Assembly: GCA_921293015.1 (NCBI GenBank)
Contig: OV121090.1
Span: 806,001-870,000 of the forward strand
Source of the DNA: Phorcus lineatus
Lineage: Eukaryota > Mollusca > Gastropoda > Trochida > Trochidae
Direction of reading: 5' to 3'
Length of the DNA stretch: 64,000 nucleotides
Shown piece by piece: positions 12,201-21,200 of this stretch. A program made the translations under genes and the position numbers. The notes beneath the pieces are model-generated. The model worked only from the letters and a program-made list of their open reading frames with translations, did not search any database and was not told the origin of the DNA. Position 1 is the first letter of the stretch, and each line of letters begins with the position of its first letter.

Positions 12201-15200
12201 ATACTGTTCCCAGCTTAGGTGCGCTACGCCTTTCTAATCAAAGCGCAGCGTAACAGAGCCAGGGAACCTGGTTGGATGAAGTGAAAAGTGGTTTAATAAT
12301 AATGAAAGAGGTTTCTGCACAACCTGAACTGTTCGATGCTCCGTCCACCAAGAGGACGTAATCTGTGCAAGAATCTTCTTCCTCGAAATCCATCTGGACC
12401 AGTGAGACCATCAGAAGAAGACCTTCGGGTGCGCGCGCAGTCACCCAGCAGTCGTTTACCTCCTCCGTCATCCTCAGCTTTCCCGCCATAATTCTGTCCT
12501 CCTGCATGTCTATTGTGTGACCACATATCCGGTCCATCATATCTGGAAAAAGGGCACTTTTAAACAGTCGTGTGACATGGAAACACATTCTTGTGTAAAC
12601 GAAATTCAAGTGAATTATCATATGCTATTGTTTTTGTTATTATCGTAATAACATCCTAACGTAACTTTGCAAAACGTTATACATAGGTGTTGCATTGACA
12701 ATTTATTTTATGAAAGAAAGTCTTCAACAAATCCCATTTCACCAAAGTAGGTACTCAATAGGTACTTTCCCTTCAAGAGGGAAATAATGTTAAACATAAC
12801 CTGTAGTCCAAGCCTAAATATATACTTTAAAACTTTGCAGATTTAGTATTCCTTCAATTTACGTCAATAAGACTAGGGAGTTTTGTCCAGAATTAATATT
12901 TAGGTACGGAGTTGATGATATGGCATGGAATGAAATCGTATGTTATGCGGTACATAGTATGGTATGCTGTGGCATGGTAAATGGAACATCATTGAATGTT
13001 ATTGTAAGTAATTGTTTGTTATTGGATGATTCCATATGGCAAAGTTTGATAAAATATGGAGTAATAAGTATTGGCAAAGAAATGTAATTTAGGCATGCGT
13101 GGTATTTTATTTTGTGTGTGTGTATTGATATACTCTGGTAAACTATGGTACAAAATGATAAGAAGCGTAATCAGTTAAACGCACTAGTGCACACCAATAT
13201 TTCTTTAACACAACGAATGCACATATACTGCATATCTCTCGATATTACTCAAGATCCTCACTCAAGTTATCTACCTCGTAAGTTATTTTTAAAATATTTA
13301 CGTATTCAGAAAGTAAAGTTGATTTTTAAAGACTGGAAGTATTTAATTCAACAAGCGGAAACGGCAGCCGCTTTGGTCAATCTAATAGCAATGCTAATGC
13401 TGTACGTGTTATTAAATCGGTTTATTTACAACATTGCTTTCATAAAAAAATAATTCATTCTTTGTTTTCAGTTCAGAGTTTAGGTAAAACAGCTGCACAT
13501 AATACTAGTTCAACTGTCTATAATTTATCCGTTTTGTGCACAGCTAACTATATATTTTTTATTTGTCCAAGCCGACAGCGGCTGTCTAAATTTTTTCATT
13601 GTTGATTGCAGGTCAATTGTAAAGGATTTATAGAATTTTATTGCTTCGATAGAAAACTTAAGTGAATGCATAAGTCCTCTTAAACCTTAAAATAGCCAAT
13701 TTAAACCGCAAAAACGTGCACTAGTGCCTTTAAATATAAAGTTGTGGGAAAATATGAAATGTTATTAGGTGGCGTGTTGGATGGTATGCTTTGCCTATGA
13801 TGTTGCATGGCATGTCACGTCAAAGTAATACGAAGAGCGGAATGCATCTTTAAAGGTACAGTAGCAGTGAGATTTGACAAATTTACTTCACATTCAAAAG
13901 GAAAAATGATCCGATGTGAAAATAGGCGAAAGATGTGTGGAAATAATGGTATTACAGGGTATGTTTAAAGAGTGTAATTATCCAATCTTTATAAATGTTT
14001 GGATATTCGTGCAATGCATATATATTATCTGTGATTGTTAAAATTACAAAAACATAACAAATGGTGGATCCATAGATGCATCGATGACGTCTCAATAACA
14101 GGATAGTCGCTACAGTACAGTGCTGTATGATACATAATCAGTGTCGTATGTTAACCCTACGTATAGCATATTATTGTGTGAAATGGCATGTCCATTTTCT
14201 CCCAACAGAGGTAGCTCCGTCAAAAGTTCCTGTACAACCTCCCTCATAAAACAAACGTTTCGCGGTCTAAAATGTAGAAACTTGATTGGATGCAGTCAAA
14301 GTTAGTTGTGCAATCAGCGACGCCGTTTCAATAGATACCATTCAAATCGCCTAGGTTATTTCCGTAAGCTTTCCAAAAGATAAACTTTATTCGAATATAA
14401 ACCTTATACTGTGAGTCTTCTTTAAAGAACAAATACGCCTCATTTAGCGGCTGCATCATTTCATAGGCATGTGTGATAACAAATATCTTATTAATACACT
14501 CAGTGTTCATATGGGCTGAGATATTGTCAGGTAGTTTAAGTAGCAATATTGTGCCGCTAGGGGGAAACTGCCGGTAGCTCGAGAAGAGGTCTGAAATTTG
14601 GTGTTATCCCATAGTGGGCCACGACTAGATTACGTAATGAGCAGACAGGCGGGCCACTATGGGAGAGCTCATTAATGCGGTGTGATAGGCCGGCCCGTTC
14701 TGGGAGAGGTTGTTAGTTGTGAAAACATACTAATGAAGGTGTTAAGGGTGATTAACCAGGTGAGCAATAGATCAGAGAATGATCAGTTAATGATGAGTAG
14801 TAGGAAGTTAACTGTTCCCGAACTGCCATGAGACCAACACAGGGATGACAGAAGCCCATCACATAACATCTGCTATGAGGAAACGCGCCCGTGAAGAACT
14901 GACGAGCATTCCAAAGATCTTTGAAGATGAGAGGAAAAAGATACTTTCAGCTACAGATGCCACACCTCAAGCCTGCGAGGGTTACAACAGCCGACTGTCC
15001 AAACGAGCTCTGAAGCCACATCTGAACCTCTATGAACTCATCCTTCTGTTCAAAGATGAACATTCCAACCTGGCCGCCTACATTCTCCAGCTCGAGGGAG
15101 GACACCAGCCTACCAAGGATCACACATGTGAACACACAACTGTACAAGCTTGGACTAGAGTACATGACTTGTGAGAGAGACATGGCCAGTTACCTTTTCA

Positions 15201-18200
15201 CCTGTGGATCCATGCTTTCATGTAAATAATCTGAGACTTAACAAAAGATGCCATGTAAATAAATGATGCTGCCTAATTTTCTTACTTTTTGTCAGGAGCG
15301 AGAACGAGGCTGGTGGTGAACGGACGTGTTTTTGAATGCTCTGACTGAATTTTAACATTTGTATTGGTCTAACTCTTTTAAGGAAGGAACCCAACGATAT
15401 ACGCCAACAGTAAGAACATCTTTCATAAATGCAAAGTGTTGCACCCGCCAGATCGCCGATTGAGATGGATTTTATATCGTCACAGGAGTTTGTTGAAAAT
15501 GTCATGCCGGGGCCCGGCTCGGTCACCGAACATCGTCCATCAGATTGCCGAGATACACGCAAGAGACACCACACAGAAGCAGAATTACAACCGGATTCAT
15601 CTGTTAAGAAGCAGAAAAATGAGGTTTGTGAAAAAACTTTGCCGATTGCAAGGGATTGTGATGTAAATAATGGCGTTCCCGCCACTTGCACGAAAACTGT
15701 GTCCGATGTTTTAATGGCGATCGAGAGACAAACACAACATTTTGAAAAGAGATTCGATGCAATGGAATGCAAATTGCTTGATAGAATGCAATCGATGTTG
15801 GACAGTGATATCAACAAGGTGAAAGGTGAAATAGACTCTGGTTTGAAACATGTGAGTGATGAAATGTGTGAACTCCGTGAAGGTCATGCTCGTATGATTC
15901 AGGACGTTCAGAAGGAAGTTTCCGATTTAAAACAGAAGTCACGGACATATTCACAAGTTGTTAGCTCGTCGCCGGAGACCAAACTTTTAAACATCGTCAT
16001 TAAGAATATCCCGGAGTCACGAGGTGAGGACGTTGGTGTGAAAGTTAACAGTCTCATTAGGGAGGGCCTCAAACTGAGAGACGTTGTGATCGACTCTGCT
16101 GAGAGGAGGGAATCAAGAAACCAGAGGTTTGCTGGAGTTATCATTGCGAAATGTAAAAGTTCTGATGACAAGCAAGCTATACTTTCAGCAAAACGTGTAC
16201 TAAAGGACAGCAGAAACTACCGCGATGTGTACCTGTCCAGTGACAAGCCACTTCAACAGCGTCAGCTGGAGGCCAATATGAAGACCTTGGTGGAGACGAT
16301 GGGCGACGGGAAGCTGAAATTATCGGGCGGCAGAATCGTCAGAGTAGGTAACAGCGATCGACGTTACAACTACAGTAATCAACGCTACAACAACACCAAC
16401 AGCGATGATACCCCACAACCACGTGGTGATATTTATAAACAATCGTCACGTGACAGGGAGAGGACGTCCAATCACAATCGAGGATCCAGCGACAACGTGA
16501 ACAGAGAGAGCCCACGTGCAGCATCTGACAGGCGTGACACCCGAGGAAATACACGTCGGTACTAGGTTTCATGCGGGTTTTGGAACATTGCTGGATGGTC
16601 TACTGACACACATTCTGAAAACCACGTGATTCGTGAATCATGTTTACATTCAGTAGACCTTGACATCGTTGGATTGGCTGAGACACATCTTAAGACTAAC
16701 TCGGTTTTATATCTCGAAAACTATTATTGGATTGGCCACAACAGAACGCTATTACATGTTAAGGCTAAATGTGGATCGGGTGGTGTAGGATTTTTTATTA
16801 AAAAGACTCTTCTTAATGATTTTAACTTAGAAGTTTTAGATAATTCCTTTGAGGGTATATTGTGGATAAAACTTACTCACAAGACTGTAACTAATTGTTG
16901 TATTATATCATGTGTGTGCTATTTACCCCCTGAGAACTCATCACGCCAGGCAGATGCATCTGCCTTCTATGACACTCTTCTATCACAGATACATCAGTAC
17001 TACCAGCCCGGTATTACCTACATCTGCGGGGACTTCAATAGTAGATGCGGGAATCTACTCGATTTCGTGGAAGGAGTCGATGTGATACCAAAGAGACTTG
17101 TTTTAGACAATGTTTTAAATGCTCATGGTTATAGTTTTATTGATTTACTTATTAATGCTAATTTATGTATGCTAAATGGTAGATATGGAGTGAATGATTA
17201 TACTTATGTTTCTCCCAGAGGTTTATCTGTAGTTGATTATTGTGTGTGCCCCTACGAGCAGTTACATAACTTCAAGGACTTCAGAGTGATTCGTCCCAAC
17301 TCTCTAGTGGACTCTGCTGACTGTTTAGGTATGACTGGCTCCCGGGTAGTGCTCAAGCTTGACCACTCTATACTTACCTGGAAAATAGACTTACCCCTAG
17401 AGTCAGTCGAGGATACTCCATGTTCTAGTAGTGTTATCAATGATCCTACCTATATGCTTAGATGTGATACTACTAACGTACCCAGTGAGTTTTTAACCTC
17501 TGATCAGTGTTATGCGACGCTGCAAGAAGCTGTGACCAGACTGGATTTTTCGAGGAAGGAACAGTGTGATATAGATGAAGCATATGATGTTTTTACTAAC
17601 ACAGTGAGGACTGAAATGGAGAGGGTTTTGCCTACTAGACGTGTTGTAACGAACATATCTCTGAGAAGCAACAAACGTAAACGGACTAAGAAGGAATGGT
17701 GGTATGACAGGTTAGCTCTCCTATGGAATGAATTATGCGGTGCAGAGAAGCAGTGGTGTAAGTGTAAGGGAGCTCGAAAAACTGTTTTTAAGAATGTATA
17801 TGTATCTAAACGAAAATATTTCGATCAACAAGTACAAAAGGCCAAACGGGATCATACCCGTCGTACTCTTCTTGATCTAGAAGAACTATGTAGCTCAAAT
17901 AGCGGGGAGTTTTGGAAGAAAATAGGACGGGTTGGAGTCGGTATTGAAAGAAGAAGGAAGATTCCGATGGAAGTGACGCGGGAAGACGGCAGCGTTAGTA
18001 ATGACGTCACAGTTGTGTTAGAGACTTGGCGTAAGGCATACAGCGACCTATTGAACTGTAACTCTACTAACACTAATGAACAGGTGGGCAATGAGGATGC
18101 AACAGAAAACACCTTTAATACCACTATAACTGTCAGCGAAGTGAGGAGGGTTATCAAACAAGCGAAAGCAGGAAAGTCCCCCGGGTTTGACAATATCCCA

Positions 18201-21200
18201 GTTGATGTATTGAAGAACGAGTCAAGCATATTATATCTACATAAACTGTTTTCCAGCTGCTTTGAAACTGGATGTGTACCGTCAAGTTGGTCTAAGGGAG
18301 TGATTACACCTATCCCAAAGTCGGGTACTCAGGACCCCCGAGACCCCCTCTCCTATCGTGGTATCACCTTAGCTAGTGCCTCGTACAAGCTCTACTGTGG
18401 TGTTTTAAACAACAGACTCGGTGAATATGTTGAAGAAAAGGAGCTCATACATGATCATCAGAATGGTTTCAGAAAGACTCGCTCAACCATGGAACACATC
18501 TCTAGCCTAACGTCTATCATAGAAACTCGAAAATCACTAAGGAAATCAACCTTTACAGCTTTTATTGATTTTAAGAAAGCATATGACTGCATTGATAGGT
18601 CCATACTTTGGGAGAAACTAAAATCTATTGGTGTGAATGGAAACATGTATAAAGCTATTTTATCACTTTATACAAATGTTAAATGCACTGTGCGTATTAA
18701 TGGGCAATTTACACCCTGGTTTGATGTTCAGTGTGGCTTAAAGCAAGGTTGTTTATTATCACCCCTTATGTTTAATCTGTATGTTAACGATCTTATTCAC
18801 TGTGTTGAAGGTCTATCTTTGGGTGTTAAAGTGGATGGTATCAACATCGGGGTCTTAGCCTATGCTGACGACATTGTTTTAGTTGCTGAGAATGAGAATG
18901 ATTTAAATGTTATGTTGGACTGTTTGCATAATTGGTGTGTATCCAATAAGATGTCTGTTAACAATGTAAAATCAAAGGTTGTACATTTTAGAGGGCCGTC
19001 AGTTTCAAGAAGTACTGTTATATTTATGTGTGGTGATACAGAACTTGAAGTAATCGACTGTTATAATTATCTAGGCTTACTTTTGACGGAGCATTTAGAT
19101 TATTTACGTATGGCAAAATCTGTAGCTAGTTCAGCTAGTCGTGCCCTTGGGTTGTTAATTACTAAGTATAGATTACTAGGTGGTATGCCTTATCATACTT
19201 ATTCAAAATTATTTTATTCTATGGTTTGGTCTACTATTAGCTATGGTGTATCAATATGGGGCACTTATAAATTCTCATGTATTGAAGCTGTACAGAACCG
19301 TGCCATGAGATTTTTTCTTGTTTTACGTAAATATGCACCAAATAATGCTGTTAGTGGTGATATGGGTTGGTGTCCACCCTTTGTTAACCAGTGGCGAGAA
19401 GTTGCTAGATCTTTTAGACGTTTTTGTAACTTAGATCCGTTCCGTATTACAAGTAAAGTTTTTGTTTGGAGTGATAAATATGCTGTTTTAAAGAAACGGA
19501 ATTGGAATTTCAGAGTTCACGTAAAATTTTCTGACATTGGGCTTCAACATTTTAATAACATAAAGGTTAATTATCACATACCCTTTGTTGTTTCTGAAGT
19601 AACCAGTAATTTATTTGAGCGTTTTATCTTTAATTGGAAAGAATTTATTTCTAATGTAAATGGCCAAACTTGTAAAGGAGGTAATAAGTTAAGAACTTAT
19701 GCTACTTTTAAAGATGAATACCGCCCAGAATTTTATGTACTATGTCAAATGCCTTGCGCTTATAGACGTGCCTTAGCACTTTTTAGATGTGGTGTTGCTC
19801 CTCTAAGAGTTGAAACTGGAAGATATAACTGTACTCCTTTACAGGAAAGAACATGTTTTCATTGTGAGGCTTTTATTGAAGATGAGCGCCATGTTTTATT
19901 GCACTGTCCTCTTTATTCTATTGACAGAGATGTCCTTTTTAGAAAATGTCAAGAATTTAATGCTACGTTTATGTCTTTTAACGAATTTGATAAGATAATA
20001 TTTTTACTGTCCAATCCACAAGTGTCTTTTAATACAGCCAAAACCTGCTATCTTATTTTAAAGCGGCGACAGGCCCTTTTATATGGTTAACTTATATTGT
20101 AAATAGTTGTATTATTTACCCTGTATTCCTTTTGTTTCTTATTTTACACGTTTATTAGTCTCTCATAAATCTGTAAAGATTGGCCCAACATTTTAAATTC
20201 GATTTTTTATGCATATATTACATTGTACTTTACCTGTATTTATTATGTTGAGGTGAGACTCAAATAAATCATCTGTCTGTCTGTCTGTCTGTCATCTTTT
20301 TTTCCATAAGTAGTCTTGTCAATGGTTAATCACTTGACACCTCTTAACAAGGTAATCACACCTGCTAATTAAGGCAATCAAACTTATGTGGGCCACTATG
20401 GTTCAGCTTAAATGTCCGCGGCCCACTCTGGGACAGCTCGTTGAGAGGGTGTGAAAACACCCGGCCCACTATGGGATGGGCCACTGTGGGACTAAACCTG
20501 AAATTTCGTGAATGGTAATTTTTGACATATGGTGTGTGTTAACGTGGACTGACATACATTGTAGTATACGGTATGAAATTGTATGATATGACGTGGGATG
20601 ACACGTGGTCTTATTAGGTATGGTGGGTTTTGTTTGGTACGGCATGCTATAAAATTGTTTGATGATTTGTGGCATTTGTAATATAGTATGGTATGGTACT
20701 GCAAGGTAGGAAGTTTTGTGTTCTGTTTATAACGTGCCCATTTAAAGAAAGTGGAGTAGACGTCAGCGTGATGACACTGCTGATCCGATATGATTGTGAT
20801 TACAGTATTGACATTTTACGTTAAATTGCAAACCATTTTCACGTCATACGAGCAACTGAATATGTTAAAATCGCAGTATGGATGATATACTGCTGTATAG
20901 TCCAAGAGAAAGTTATATAATCATAATAATTGCTTATGAGTGTTGTAAATAAAGGAGAAGTGACACCTCCTGCACAAATAAGGCATAGAGAGTCCATTAT
21001 CTCCAACACACCGACACAATCTTTTAACTTAGTAGTGTTGAACCATTTGAAAAACGGTAAAAGAGTGTCTCGTGGTGATATTGTCATGCAATTATCATTT
21101 CATATTTTCGAATATAACCTTTGGATACTTAGGTTTTTAAAAAAATAAATATTTAGAATGACACCAACCTGAACAAGAAAATGATTTCCATTGTCTAACT

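Larger units (their letters stand above)
15290..20296 (+). mobile_element. Nearly full-length non-L1 LINE with (CTGT)n tail
   Basis: Encodes ORF1 (15429-16565) and ORF2 (16626-20090, open from 16566), has a 3' UTR of about 180 bp and ends in CAAATAAATCAT followed by a (CTGT)n run at 20270-20294 rather than poly(A). Short-repeat tails are typical of CR1/L2/I-like LINEs. The 5' boundary is approximate; 15175-15428 would be 5' UTR. It lies in gene A intron 1, antisense to the gene. The clade is not assigned with confidence. Confidence 0.85.
14590..20515. mobile_element. Inverted-repeat element (possibly MULE-like) interrupted by a LINE
   Basis: About 180-bp segments on the two sides of the LINE are imperfect inverted copies. 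Each carries GAAATTT, then TCCCATAGTGGGCC, then a second inverted GGGCCACTATGG block, and closes inward with GTTAAG..GTG...GATTAACC. The left end is about 14590-14790 and the right end about 20320-20515. Inside the left end a 109-codon ORF (14845-15174) resembles the part following FLYWCH fingers in Mutator-like element proteins. The simplest reading is a DNA transposon with subterminal repeats into which a LINE later jumped. The exact termini and a target-site duplication were not resolved. Confidence 0.45.

Noticed and set aside
13145-13453. 102-codon ORF as a gene
   Set aside because: Low-complexity hydrophobic end, no domain, and a neighbouring frame is equally open.
15218-15817. Minus-strand 199-codon ORF
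   Set aside because: Antisense to LINE ORF1; no domain.
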